Of a DNA stretch of 64,000 nt, positions 8,388 to 17,925 are shown piece after piece; positions within the stretch are counted from its first letter, which is position 1, and each line of letters begins with the position of its first letter. The notes under the pieces are model-generated. The model did not search any database. It was not told where the DNA came from and worked only from the letters and a program-made list of their open reading frames with translations. Location: positions 124,001 through 188,000 of the forward strand of contig NZ_SDQO02000004.1 in NCBI RefSeq assembly GCF_004382825.2, read 5' to 3'. This stretch comes from Corynebacterium silvaticum. GTDB taxonomy: Bacteria > Actinomycetota > Actinomycetes > Mycobacteriales > Mycobacteriaceae. The position numbers were made by a program, and so were the translations under genes.

Positions 8388-9943
8388 TAGTCCTCTTTGG
8401 GTGTCCACGTGGCCAGGGCTGCAAGGTCTTCTGGCCATTGATCTAGCTGTTGGTCCGGTCCTACGATACCGCTACCGCGCACTTGTAGGCGCAGGTCTTT
8501 GGTGATCTCGGTAGTAAAATGTTGACTTGTTTCGATGTTGGCGGCGATGCCATTGAAGTCCTCTGACGTGCGGGTTCCAGCGAGCACTTCGCTAATTTCG
8601 GCATCGGTCTGTTTGTTGCACCAGTTAGTGAAATTGGTGGCCGGCTTGGGTCGTGAGCATTGGTAGCGATCAAGATTGTTCGCAGAATTCCACGTTACGA
8701 TGGCATCCACGCTGCCGTCGATAAGCTTCGTGCCTAGGAGAGAGGTGGTGTCCGTGGTCACGAGCTTCGCCCCCACCCCATGGCGAGCAAGAAGGTCGAC
8801 AAGCGCACGGGCGGCGTTTTCTGCGTGTGGGTCTGCGGGATCTACGCCGATCCTCACATCCCTTCCTAGCGACGTAAGCAGCTCCGCATGGGGCTCATAG
8901 CTTTCCGACGCCACCACCAAATCACTAGAACGCCCCATAGCCAGCTTGGCAATCAATCGGCGGTCCACCAGCGACTGCAACTCGGCCCGTTGGGCCTCGC
9001 TCAGGTTAAGGTTAGCGATCAGTTGGAGCGTCAGCGGGCTTTCCTGCGTGCGTACCTGGGTGTTTGGCATGAGCTCGAACGCCTCGCGGGCGACCTCCGT
9101 AGGAGTGATGTCAAGGTAATGGATTTGCCCCGTCCGCAGCATCTCCGCACCCTGGGTTACGTCGCGAACCTCGGAGAAGGTGATTGTCTCATTCTTCGCA
9201 GGGTTTTTGCCCCAGAATCGATCGTTGCGATTAAGCGTAAGAATTCCCCGCTGCTTATCGACGCTCACCAGTGAGTACTTCCACCCCGAAGCCGGAATAC
9301 TGTGGGCCATGACCGAAGTGAAGCTGGCGTCGCTATCGCGCAATAGGTGGCTGGGTAGGAGGGAGGAAAAGAGGGTGTGCCAATCGGCTACCTTCGCAGC
9401 AAAATCCACGTCCACTGTGCGGCCACCATTAGAGGAACGAATGCCGGCTATTGCTCGATACTTCGACGCATCCAGGACACCCGGGTTTGTCGACTTCGCA
9501 TCCCAGAGATACTGGAAGTCAGACACCGTGATGGGGGTTCCATCGCTCCACTGAGCTTCCGATCGAATGGTATACCGCACTGTCTGAACGGCACCCGTGC
9601 CAGCGGCTGGCTCTATCTCCTGCGCGGAGGTAAGAAGATCGGCATTGATCTCCCCTCCCACGAAGGCGCTAGGAAGGACGAGGGAGGCCAGCGCACGAAC
9701 AAACACAGAGTCATCCGATAACACGTGCGGATTCAATCCCCCGGTAATCGGGTCTATGCCTATCGACACCGACTTTTTGGTTTTCTTTTCCGACTTCGGC
9801 GCAGCCGAAGTGCTACTGGCCGCACTACTAGCGGGCGTAGCTTCCGGTTCCTTTTCCACAGGTGCGGGACCGGGGTTTGCCGAACATGACACAAGCACCG
9901 CGGCCGAGACTGTTGCTAGGAAAACGCGGTGCTTGTTCATCAT
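8387..9943 (-). CDS. lpqW: LpqW-like lipoprotein (oligopeptide-binding protein fold)
   Basis: The 518-residue lipoprotein starts MMNKHRVFLATV, with a signal peptide and lipobox ending LVSC (about residue 19-20). A Ser/Ala/Lys-rich linker precedes a family-5 solute-binding domain. In mycobacteria LpqW is not a transport receptor but steers phosphatidylinositol-mannoside flux towards lipomannan/lipoarabinomannan; related lipoglycans occur in corynebacteria. The placement between typA (10 bases upstream) and mshB (overlapping) supports this assignment rather than a peptide-binding protein. No permease or ATPase gene accompanies it. Confidence 0.85.
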   Translation of the reverse strand: MMNKHRVFLATVSAAVLVSCSANPGPAPVEKEPEATPASSAASSTSAAPKSEKKTKKSVSIGIDPITGGLNPHVLSDDSVFVRALASLVLPSAFVGGEINADLLTSAQEIEPAAGTGAVQTVRYTIRSEAQWSDGTPITVSDFQYLWDAKSTNPGVLDASKYRAIAGIRSSNGGRTVDVDFAAKVADWHTLFSSLLPSHLLRDSDASFTSVMAHSIPASGWKYSLVSVDKQRGILTLNRNDRFWGKNPAKNETITFSEVRDVTQGAEMLRTGQIHYLDITPTEVAREAFELMPNTQVRTQESPLTLQLIANLNLSEAQRAELQSLVDRRLIAKLAMGRSSDLVVASESYEPHAELLTSLGRDVRIGVDPADPHAENAARALVDLLARHGVGAKLVTTDTTSLLGTKLIDGSVDAIVTWNSANNLDRYQCSRPKPATNFTNWCNKQTDAEISEVLAGTRTSEDFNGIAANIETSQHFTTEITKDLRLQVRGSGIVGPDQQLDQWPEDLAALATWTPKED

Positions 9944-9953
9944 GCGAGCTATC

Positions 9954-11864
9954 TTACTTGTTGCGTGCTTTCTCACGTGCACGGGCACGGCCACGCTCGG
10001 TGGCATTGAGAACAACCTTGCGTACGCGTAGGACGTCTGGGGTTACCTCCACGCACTCGTCCTGCCCACAGAACTCCATAGCCTCGTCCAAGGACAGCAC
10101 ATGTGCCTTGGCCAGGGTGACGGTTGCGTCGGCAGTAGCTGAACGCATGTTGGTCAGCTTCTTTTCCTTGGTGATGTTCACATCCATGTCTTCATCACGG
10201 TTGTTGGCACCAACGACCATACCCTCATAAGCTTCCATGCCCGGCTCGACAAAGAAGTTGCCACGGTCGGAAAGCTGGGTGAGAGCATAAGCGGTGATCT
10301 GACCGGAACGGTCTGCCACGAGGGATCCGGATGCGCGGCCCTTGATTTCGCCCGCCCACACGTCGGTGCCTTCTGAGTAGGAGTTGGCGATACCGGTACC
10401 ACGGGTCTCGGTGAGGAAGATGGTACGGAAGCTGATCAGGCCTCGCGCGGGAACCTTGTATTCCATGCGTACCCAGTCATCAGAGATGTTGTCCATGGAC
10501 AGCATCTGACCTTTACGAGCAGCCATCAGCTGGGTGACGTTGCCCTGGTACTCCGATGGAATATCGATAACCATGTGCTCATAAGGCTCGTAGAGCTTGC
10601 CGTCGATGGTCTGCGTAACCACCTGAGGCTTGCCGACGGTCAGCTCAAAGCCTTCACGACGCATCGTTTCCACGAGAATCGACAGCGACATTTCACCACG
10701 GCCCTGAACTTCCCACGCGTCTGGACGCTCAGTAGGAAGGACGCGGAGAGACACGTTACCGATCAGTTCCTGATCCAAGCGTGCTTTCACCACACGTGCA
10801 GTCAGCTTGTCGCCGCCGCCACGGCCGGCCATTGGCGACGTGTTCACGCCAATGGTCATGGAGATTGCAGGCTCATCAACGGTGATGCGAGGAAGAGCGA
10901 CAGGGTTTTCCGGGTCAGCGAGGGTATCGCCGATCATCACAGAATCAATGCCGGAGATAGCGGCAATGTCTCCCGCCACAACCTCGTCTGCGGGCACGCG
11001 GGTCACACCAACGGTGCGCAGCAGCTCGGCGATTTTAGCACTCTTGACGTGCTGGTTACCGTCCTCATCGTAGTGGATCCAGGCAACCTGCTGTCCCTTC
11101 TTCAATGTTCCGGAGTGCACGCGGATCAAGCCGATGCGGCCTAGGAAGGAGGAAGAGTCCAAGTTGGTCACGTGTGCCTGCAAAGCTCCGTCGACGTTGA
11201 CGGTGGGCTCTGGCATAACGTCGTAGATGACGTCGAAAAGCGCTTGCAGGTCTTCAGCCTCAGGTACGTTGCCGTTGCCGGGATTTTCCACAGATGCCTT
11301 GCCTTCGCGGCCAGAAGCGTAGAGAACCGGCAGGTCGAGCAGCTGCTCGGCGGCTTCTGCAGCCTCCGGATCATCCAAGGCTGAGGCCAGCTCTAGGAGG
11401 AGGTCCTGGGACTCCTCGACGACCTCGTCGATACGCGCGTCGGGACGGTCAGTCTTGTTGACCAAGATGATCACTGGCATTTTGGCTGCGAGGGCCTTGC
11501 CCAGAACGAATCGGGTCTGTGGCAGCGGGCCTTCGGAGGCGTCGACAAGCAAAACGACGCCGTCCACCATGCTCAAGGCGCGCTCAACCTCGCCGCCGAA
11601 GTCAGCGTGGCCAGGCGTATCGATCACGTTAATGACAAGATCGTTACCATCTTTGCCGGCACCTTTACGACGAATGGCCGTGTTCTTGGCCAAAATGGTG
11701 ATGCCCCTTTCCTTTTCTAGGTCTCCAGAGTCCATCACGCGGTCGACGAGCTCTGCGTGTTCATCGAAGGCGCCTGACTGACACAGCATGGCGTCTACAA
11801 GGGTGGTCTTTCCGTGGTCAACGTGCGCAACGATGGCTACATTGCGAAACTCTGGACGGGTCAA
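9954..11864 (-). CDS. typA: Translational GTPase TypA/BipA
   Basis: This ribosome-associated GTPase of the EF-G-like family has 636 residues. G1 is AHVDHGKT, G3 DTPGHADF and G4 NKTDRPDA, followed by the domain II/III region and the BipA C-terminal domain ending in a basic tail (RARAREKARNK). The start is taken as TTG at 11864 (MTRPEFRNVAIV) because AGGAG lies 6 bases upstream and the family begins there. The gene heads the typA-lpqW-mshB run. TypA is linked to stress- and cold-dependent ribosome assembly in other bacteria. Confidence 0.93.
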   Translation of the reverse strand: MTRPEFRNVAIVAHVDHGKTTLVDAMLCQSGAFDEHAELVDRVMDSGDLEKERGITILAKNTAIRRKGAGKDGNDLVINVIDTPGHADFGGEVERALSMVDGVVLLVDASEGPLPQTRFVLGKALAAKMPVIILVNKTDRPDARIDEVVEESQDLLLELASALDDPEAAEAAEQLLDLPVLYASGREGKASVENPGNGNVPEAEDLQALFDVIYDVMPEPTVNVDGALQAHVTNLDSSSFLGRIGLIRVHSGTLKKGQQVAWIHYDEDGNQHVKSAKIAELLRTVGVTRVPADEVVAGDIAAISGIDSVMIGDTLADPENPVALPRITVDEPAISMTIGVNTSPMAGRGGGDKLTARVVKARLDQELIGNVSLRVLPTERPDAWEVQGRGEMSLSILVETMRREGFELTVGKPQVVTQTIDGKLYEPYEHMVIDIPSEYQGNVTQLMAARKGQMLSMDNISDDWVRMEYKVPARGLISFRTIFLTETRGTGIANSYSEGTDVWAGEIKGRASGSLVADRSGQITAYALTQLSDRGNFFVEPGMEAYEGMVVGANNRDEDMDVNITKEKKLTNMRSATADATVTLAKAHVLSLDEAMEFCGQDECVEVTPDVLRVRKVVLNATERGRARAREKARNK

Positions 11865-12235
11865 AAGTGTCTCCTGAAAAATTGGATGCGCCTGGTGAAA
11901 TCGTGCCGCACAATCGTGCGAAGAGTGCGGGCGCATAGTACAGCGCTGTTACATTACTCCACTTACCCATAACTGTGCACGTTAGAAACGTGAATACAGC
12001 AACATGTAACAAAAAGATCACGATGAGCGACGTGTATCAAGAGAGGAATTTTCTAGTTCCCCCACATTGAGAATATTAGTTAGTAACCCTTGACACCTTT
12101 AAAGCAGTGACTACTGTTATTCGAGTAAACTCTTGTGATTATTGTGACTTGCTATTGTGCTTATCGACGCCCTTCACCCGCTCAACGCATCTCTCTATAA
12201 GGCAATAACAAATCCAATAGCTAGGAAGGCTGTAC
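11865..12235. other. Divergent promoter region, typA / secreted-protein gene
   Basis: This 371-base region separates divergently transcribed genes. It contains a good sigma-70-like promoter on the plus strand (12090-12117) and, presumably, the typA promoter on the minus strand, which I could not pin down. No open frame or RNA gene is convincing here. Confidence 0.6.
12090..12117 (+). promoter_or_regulatory. Candidate housekeeping promoter for the 12236 operon
   Basis: TTGACA at 12090-12095 and TACTGT at 12112-12117 are separated by 16 bases. This matches the corynebacterial SigA consensus well. It would give a leader of roughly 110 bases before the GTG start at 12236. Confidence 0.5.
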
Positions 12236-12946
12236 GTGCGCCGAATTACCCACGCCATCACCGCAACGCTTCTCGCGGCTACTGGCACCCTCACCTCCGT
12301 TGGTGGTGCGACTGCTATGCCTGCGCAACCGCTGCCGGCAGCGCCCCTTTTGTCGTCCTCCTCGACGATCAACCTTTCCTCCTGGCTTCCCCTGGACCAA
12401 TTCGGACGCCCCAACGCCGAGACACTAAGCAAAGCGAAAGACTTTGCCAACACCCTGCCTGAGCCGATCCGCGACCAGCTACTCGCAGCCGTGGCCTTCA
12501 TCGAGGGAACCGGACAGGGTGACATCAAGGTCCCCGACAACGGCCCCCAGTTCAACCAGTTCCTCTGGCCAAGCATCGCAGGGCGCTGCATCAGCGGCCA
12601 GCTCACTGCTACCGGATCAGCAATCGCGGTCCCCGGACCCGCAGAGATTCCAGCACCGGGAGCGAAAGAAGGCGAAACTGCCTTTGTGTTTACCGCGCTA
12701 GGAACTGGGAAGCTCGGTCCCAACGAGCATCAAGCAATGAACGTCCACTGGTTTAACCTTTCCACGCTGCAAGGCGGAAGCACTCGCCTTGCCGGCCACG
12801 GGATCAACCCGGATGGGCCTAGCACCGTATCTGGAACCGCTGATACGGGGAAGGGGCGCGTCATTGCACTCATCGAGGGGACTATTGCCACCGAAGCAAG
12901 CCCCTGCACCTTCCTACCCACGGCTGCACTCTTCGAGGTGAAATAA
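12236..12946 (+). CDS. Secreted Ala/Pro-rich conserved protein (Rv1157c-like)
   Basis: The 236-residue protein has a clear Sec signal peptide (MRRITHAITATLLAATG..., cleavage probably after GATAMPA). No catalytic motif is evident. Position and composition resemble the mycobacterial secreted protein Rv1157c, which also lies near typA. It starts at GTG, with AGGAAGG seven bases upstream; the ribosome site is itself part of a CTAGGAAGG motif copy. Its stop codon overlaps the ATG of the DUF402 gene (TAATG), so the two are coupled. Confidence 0.75.
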   Translation: MRRITHAITATLLAATGTLTSVGGATAMPAQPLPAAPLLSSSSTINLSSWLPLDQFGRPNAETLSKAKDFANTLPEPIRDQLLAAVAFIEGTGQGDIKVPDNGPQFNQFLWPSIAGRCISGQLTATGSAIAVPGPAEIPAPGAKEGETAFVFTALGTGKLGPNEHQAMNVHWFNLSTLQGGSTRLAGHGINPDGPSTVSGTADTGKGRVIALIEGTIATEASPCTFLPTAALFEVK

Positions 12947-13479
12947 TGGTTGAACTGCATCCAGTGAAAAAGGAAACCTTCGACCCATTGTCGATGACCA
13001 ATATCGACCCCAAAGGTTTTCAGCGACGCGTAGATGACTTTCACTCCACTGATTTCGGTCTATACATGGCACGGGGCGCCGACCATCCCAAATTTGGATA
13101 CCTAGAGTCCTGGCTCCTCCCCAACTTGGGATTGCGCGCCAACATCTTCCATTTCCGCGAAGGCGTTGACGAACGTCAAGATTTCTACTTTGATGTCGCC
13201 GACATTTCCCGCGAAGACAACATGTGGGTCACCCGCGACTTGTATGTCGACCTCATCTCCGTGACAGGCGAACCCGTCAAAGTTGTAGACATCGACGAAC
13301 TCGCAGCAGCAACCTCTGCCGGCATCATCACCGCTGAAGAAGCCGAGCGCGCGATTGACGCGACCCTTCTCGCCGTCGAAGGAATAACCCGCTACAACGA
13401 CGACCCCATGAGCTGGCTTGCATCCCTAGGCTACGACTTAGAATGGGCCGACGCCGTCGAGCTGGAACCTGCACCATGA
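12946..13479 (+). CDS. DUF402 family protein
   Basis: The 177-residue soluble protein fits the DUF402 pattern: YFDVADISRE, a Trp-Val-Thr-Arg-Asp segment, YVDLISVTGEPVKVVDIDEL, then a helical EEAERAIDA tail. DUF402 members include phosphatases acting on nucleoside or small phosphorylated substrates; the substrate here is unknown. Both ends overlap neighbours (TAATG with the secreted protein, ATGA with the ArsC-like gene), so the three genes form one operon. Confidence 0.75.
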   Translation: MVELHPVKKETFDPLSMTNIDPKGFQRRVDDFHSTDFGLYMARGADHPKFGYLESWLLPNLGLRANIFHFREGVDERQDFYFDVADISREDNMWVTRDLYVDLISVTGEPVKVVDIDELAAATSAGIITAEEAERAIDATLLAVEGITRYNDDPMSWLASLGYDLEWADAVELEPAP

Positions 13480-13820
13480 TCACCATCTACCACAACTCCC
13501 AATGTTCTAAGTCGCGCGCTGCACTGGAGTTCGTGCAGGATCGGGGGCACGACGATGTGCAGGTCATTAATTATCTCTCTTCCCCTCCTAGCGAGGACAC
13601 TCTCCGCAACCTCCTACACAAAGCAGGGCTGAGCCCCCACGAGGCGATACGAACAAACGAACAGCTCTACCAAGACCTGGGCCTCTCGCCAGAAACTTCC
13701 GACGACGATCTCATTGCTACGATGGTAAAACACCCCCGGCTTATTCAACGGCCGATCGTATCAACGGATAAAGGCGTACGCCTTGCACGTCCCACGGAAG
13801 TAATAGAGGAGATTCTCTAA
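13476..13820 (+). CDS. ArsC/YffB-type thioredoxin-fold reductase
   Basis: The 114-residue protein starts MITIYHNSQCSKSRAAL, the ArsC-family active site with a single catalytic Cys in a loop followed by Lys-Ser-Arg. The distal LIQRPIV is the conserved Arg-Pro motif of glutaredoxin-dependent arsenate reductases. Many ArsC-like proteins do not reduce arsenate, and no ars genes are nearby. Its ATG overlaps the TGA of the preceding gene. The next gene starts directly after its stop codon. Confidence 0.85.
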   Translation: MITIYHNSQCSKSRAALEFVQDRGHDDVQVINYLSSPPSEDTLRNLLHKAGLSPHEAIRTNEQLYQDLGLSPETSDDDLIATMVKHPRLIQRPIVSTDKGVRLARPTEVIEEIL

Positions 13821-14557
13821 ATGCGGCTTTTTCGCCGATTATCCGCTGTCACCACCGCCGTCGCTCTCTCGCTAGGAATAGTTGCTCCTAGCCACGCAGT
13901 CGTCGGAGGCACCGCAACCAACCTAGTCTCGCCTACGTGGGACTAGGAGAGCAGCAATGCACAGGAGCTCTCATCTCTCCCGAATGGGTACTGAGCGCTC
14001 GCCACTGCCTTGGCGCAGGCCCATCAACTATCGGCGTCGGCGGCCAGGTCTTCCGAGCTGTCGAACAAATTCCCCATCCCGCCGCAGATATTGCGTTGAT
14101 CAAACTCGATCGACCCTCCGGCACAGCCCAGATGACGCTTTCCAGCAACAACCTGTCTTTTGGTGAAAAAACTATCGCCGCAGGCCGGGGCGGGATCGGC
14201 CACGGCCACGCGCAGTGGGCAGAAGCTACAACACAGCGCCGTGTCACCAACGTTCCTGGCCCCGACCGTCAGGCCGTCTTAATTGAGCAATGGATCAGCC
14301 AAGGAATTCTCCGCCAAGGCGATTCCGGCGGCCCACTGATGGAGGGCAACGCTGTGGTCGGAGTTCTCAGCATGACCAGCCATACCGGAACGGTCGGCTG
14401 GTACACGCCTGTCGCAGAGCACGCCGAGTGGATTTCAGCCGTAAGCGGGGCGCCTATACCACACGCTTCGGATGCTCCTAGCCCGCTTATCGACGCCACT
14501 GCCTTCCCCACCGTCATCCCGCTGCCGAGTTTCCCGCTCCCCTTCGGCAGCCACTAA
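13821..14557 (+). pseudogene. Secreted trypsin-like serine protease, frameshifted
   Basis: The ATG at 13821 opens a signal peptide (MRLFRRLSAVTTAVAL) running into VVGGTAT, the typical mature N-terminus of an S1 protease. This frame stops at a TAG near 13944. The rest of the protease is one frame away, joining as NQPSLAYVGLGEQQCTGALI. The catalytic triad is all present: SARHC (His), ADIALI (Asp) and GDSGGPL (Ser). A single missing base near 13915 explains the break. Either the gene is recently inactivated or the base was lost in sequencing. A proline-rich C-terminus follows the protease domain. Confidence 0.85.
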
Positions 14558-14605
14558 CAATCCCATGCGGATTGGATTCTTCACTCACGCTTAATACACA
14601 TATAA

Positions 14606-14639
14606 CGAGGCCCTCACCTGTTTCTTGGTGAGGGCCTCG
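14606..14639. terminator. Bidirectional hairpin between convergent genes
   Basis: Perfect 13-base arms (CGAGGCCCTCACC and complement) flank an 8-base loop. It separates the protease gene (plus) from the FtsX-like permease (minus). No long T-tract follows on either side. Confidence 0.75.
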
Positions 14640-14646
14640 CTCCCTT

Positions 14647-17238
14647 CTATCGCCTAGGGACTAAGGAGTCATAGTCGCGACCCCGCTTTACCCCGTAGAG
14701 GTATCCTGTCAGCCAGCCGACAAAGACAACCCCCACTGCATGAACACCAACCACTATCCAAGGAATATCAAACACCCTGAACGGAATGTAGTCACCGTGT
14801 AGACGAATGGATTCGGCAAACTCTAGCGCAAGCAGCCACGCTATAGCTCCCACTGCGCCTACCAGTGCGACGAAGAGCCCTTGCATCGCGCTGAATCGTC
14901 GAATCAGTCTCTTCTCCCCTCCTAGGGAGAACATCGTGATGACTTCACGACGAGTCTCAAAGCTCGCCAACGCCACTAGGAGGAGGATGAGGCCAAAGCA
15001 CAGCACCCACGATAGGAACATCGCAATTGTCACTCCAAAGCGATCTTGCGATGCCGACTGCTTGGACACCGTGACGCTAGCAAAGCCTTCGCCGGAATAA
15101 TCTGGGTTGAGAGTCTCCCACCAGCTAAGCTTTGATCCTCCTACCAAGTGCGACGCCTGGAATACTGCTGCTGAGCCCAAGGACCGCGCAGTCTCCGGGG
15201 AGATCACTATGGCGTTGGTGTGAGCGCCTGGCACGGCCATCGCCAGAAGTTCGTGGCGGCTATCTTCCTCATCAGTCATTTTCTTTGTGATATCCACGCT
15301 GATTTTTCCCGATTTCACGAGGCTAGGATTAAAGGCCACTGCCCCGCCATGAGCGATCGTCTCTTCCAACCGGTTGAGGTCTTTTTTGTTAAGGCTCTTC
15401 AACTCGTTGTCGGCCAGCATGCCTATTACTGATGGCGTCACCACATGAACAGCGATTCCATTATCCCAATTGTTGAAGGTGCTAAAGGAATCCAACACTG
15501 AAGGCCTTGACCCCGCCCCGCTCACGTACTTAGTAGGAGGGTTGACGTTGATTTCGACGGGGCCTCCCCTCTGCGAGGAGTAATAAGGAGAGTATTCGTC
15601 GACACGCAATGGTGCGGAATGCTTTGTTTGCTTTTCCTTAATAATTGCCGCATAAGGGCTGGCGTCCGAAGCCACCGCTTTGTTCGCTGTGATCCGGATA
15701 GCGTTGACATGCGATTGCGGCGTTAGATTGACGGGGCCACCGGTGATGCTGAGGAATACAACGGCACATATCATCATTGTTCCAGTGATCGCGCCAACCG
15801 CAGGACCTGTCCGGGGCATGTTCCGGAGTGCATCGCGCAGCCCCAGCCTCATGCTCAGCGGCGTGCGGCGACCGAACCTCGCTAGGAAGAGGATTGTGGC
15901 CGGCGCCGATGCAATCGCACCGATAACAACTATCACAGACCACGCCCCCACCGGCTTCTCAGGATCCGAAAGCATAATGCTTATCAACCCCAAAGCACCA
16001 AGTGCTGGTCCTACGAGGTAGAGCGGTCGTAAGCGAACAATGCGTGTCGACGCCCCCTCCGCCAGCGCTTGAACAGGCTCCATTGAGGCACTGCGTATCG
16101 CGGGCATCAGAGCTGCACAAAGACCTGCAATGACTGCGACCGCAACAGACAGAAGCGAAATATCCCAAGCGAAACCGAAGACATGAGCCTCCGTAAAGAT
16201 CCATGGGAGGACTGCGCCGAGGACTAGACCAGCCACCGTTCCTACTAAGGAACCCAGGAATCCTACGATTGCACCCTGCCACAACATAATCTGCCTCAGT
16301 TGCTGTGGATCTGCACCGATTGCGGCCAGCAATCCAGTCGAACGGATTGACCGCCGCGCAGCAACTGCGAAAACCGTGCCAACGATACTCGCGATCAAAA
16401 TAACCGCAAGCGCCCCCATCGACACAAACATAAAGAATTTCTCTGTAGAAGCCGTAACATTTACGTAGGAGAAGAGGAAGGACGCGTACCTCGATGGGAC
16501 CTCATACTGATCCACACTACGAACCGAGACTCCATTGTCCTCTTGGCCAGTGTCCTCGTCTAACACTTGCGACGAAACCCACGCAAGGGAAACCTCTTGA
16601 GGAAGCCGTGCGCTTACCAATTCTGCGTCACTGCCGAACTGTGCGACATTAATGTCTTCTTTGTTGACAATGCCAACCACGTTGGAGGACCTGTCATCGG
16701 TTCCCTCAGCGATGGTGAGGGTTAAAGGTTGTGCACCTGCCCAAGGGACAAACCTCACCTTCTCTCCTACTCCCTTGCCTAGGAGGGAGAGAGCGCTGTC
16801 GCTCAGCGCTATCTCACCGCGCGCTGGCACGTGCGGTTCGCCTTTCTCCTGCGGAGCAGTCCTCAGTGCAAGACGGATATCCGCACCATAGGAGCTAGCG
16901 ACCGACGTGTCGAGCTGCCACACCGGGCTAAATGTATCGGCTATGCCGGAGGCAAGGTTCTTAAAACGCTCAACATCTGGTTTATCCAGCACCTCACGGT
17001 CTCGCACACACCAGGTTGCGTCTTTTTCCTCTTCTCCTGAGCAGACGGTGTTATTGATGTTCACATAGGTGCTAGGAAGGCGATCTTTCTCGTAGGAATA
17101 GGCCGAGAATCCCAATAGCGCATTGGTAAAAGCACAAATCACTACGATGGGCAGTGCGAAAAGAGAAATCGCTACACCTGATCGAATTTTGTGTGTAGTT
17201 AGCTCGCGCCCTGCCAGGCGCCTAGAAAGCGAAGTCAC
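14647..17238 (-). CDS. ABC transporter permease with two FtsX domains
   Basis: The 863-residue membrane protein has an N-terminal helix (residues about 15-45), a large extracytoplasmic domain, and FtsX-type membrane domains near residues 270-410 and at the C-terminus. Signature segments such as SIRSTGLLAAIGADPQQLRQ and EVITMFSLGGEKRLIRRF are the cytoplasmic coupling motifs. It is the permease half of a MacB/BceB/Lol-like exporter. It starts at GTG, overlapping the TAG of the ATPase gene (TAGTG). Context with PadR suggests inducible export or resistance to a membrane-active compound; the substrate is unknown. Confidence 0.85.
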   Translation of the reverse strand: MTSLSRRLAGRELTTHKIRSGVAISLFALPIVVICAFTNALLGFSAYSYEKDRLPSTYVNINNTVCSGEEEKDATWCVRDREVLDKPDVERFKNLASGIADTFSPVWQLDTSVASSYGADIRLALRTAPQEKGEPHVPARGEIALSDSALSLLGKGVGEKVRFVPWAGAQPLTLTIAEGTDDRSSNVVGIVNKEDINVAQFGSDAELVSARLPQEVSLAWVSSQVLDEDTGQEDNGVSVRSVDQYEVPSRYASFLFSYVNVTASTEKFFMFVSMGALAVILIASIVGTVFAVAARRSIRSTGLLAAIGADPQQLRQIMLWQGAIVGFLGSLVGTVAGLVLGAVLPWIFTEAHVFGFAWDISLLSVAVAVIAGLCAALMPAIRSASMEPVQALAEGASTRIVRLRPLYLVGPALGALGLISIMLSDPEKPVGAWSVIVVIGAIASAPATILFLARFGRRTPLSMRLGLRDALRNMPRTGPAVGAITGTMMICAVVFLSITGGPVNLTPQSHVNAIRITANKAVASDASPYAAIIKEKQTKHSAPLRVDEYSPYYSSQRGGPVEINVNPPTKYVSGAGSRPSVLDSFSTFNNWDNGIAVHVVTPSVIGMLADNELKSLNKKDLNRLEETIAHGGAVAFNPSLVKSGKISVDITKKMTDEEDSRHELLAMAVPGAHTNAIVISPETARSLGSAAVFQASHLVGGSKLSWWETLNPDYSGEGFASVTVSKQSASQDRFGVTIAMFLSWVLCFGLILLLVALASFETRREVITMFSLGGEKRLIRRFSAMQGLFVALVGAVGAIAWLLALEFAESIRLHGDYIPFRVFDIPWIVVGVHAVGVVFVGWLTGYLYGVKRGRDYDSLVPRR

Positions 17239-17925
17239 TATTGAGCCCCCTGCAATTTTCCGTCACGTAAATACACCGTGCGATCTGCATATGCGGCAAA
17301 CCTTGGCTCATGCGTTACTAGGAGGCCGGCTGCGCCTTGGTCGATGCGCGACCGCAGCACAGCCATGATCGCCTCGCCGGTGGTGGTGTCGAGGGCGCCG
17401 GTGGGTTCGTCGGCAAGCAATAATCGACGATTGCCGATAAGAGCACGCGCGATGGCAACGCGCTGCCGCTCACCGCCAGAAAGCTCCGCGGGGAAGGAAT
17501 CGCCCACGTTAGGAAGGCCGATGGATTCCAACGCTGCGAGGGCTTGTTCCTCACACTCCTTCCTAGTCATGGCGCCGAGCTCAAGTGGAAGAGCCACGTT
17601 TTCGGAGGCAGTGAGAGTAGGAATGAGGTTGAAGTCTTGGAAGACGAAGCCGACGGATTCGCGTCGCACGCGGGCGCGTTCTTTGGCGCTGAATCCGCTG
17701 GTGTCGCAGCCGTCGATAAGCACGCGCCCACGAGTAGGAGTGTCCAGGGTTCCCGCAATATTTAAGGAGCGTTGTTTTTCCAGCCCCTGATGGTCCCATA
17801 ACTGCGACGAGTTCGCCGGGCTCTACGGTAAGCGACACAGAATCGAGAGTCACCGTTGTGTGAGAACCATCATCATGAATTTTGCCGATATTATCCAAGA
17901 TCAATGCTGCTGGTTGGGTCATCAT
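17238..17925 (-). pseudogene. ABC transporter ATPase of the FtsX-type exporter, frameshifted
   Basis: This ATPase of the LolD/MacB class is split. The first part (from 17925) carries Walker A GPSGAGKTTLLK. The second frame carries DFNLIPTLT (Q-loop region), the signature LSGGERQRVAIARAL and Walker B LLLADEPTGALD. Restoring the frame gives LLNIAGTLDTPTRGRVLIDG at the junction, so one extra A near 17760-17764 (AATATT read as AAATATT) accounts for the break. This may be a sequencing error, since all functional motifs are otherwise intact. The start overlaps the padR stop (TAATG). Confidence 0.85.

Noticed and set aside
8387..9943. Peptide-transport receptor for the lpqW gene
   Set aside because: It has the binding-protein fold, but the typA-lpqW-mshB gene order and lack of adjacent permeases fit LpqW.
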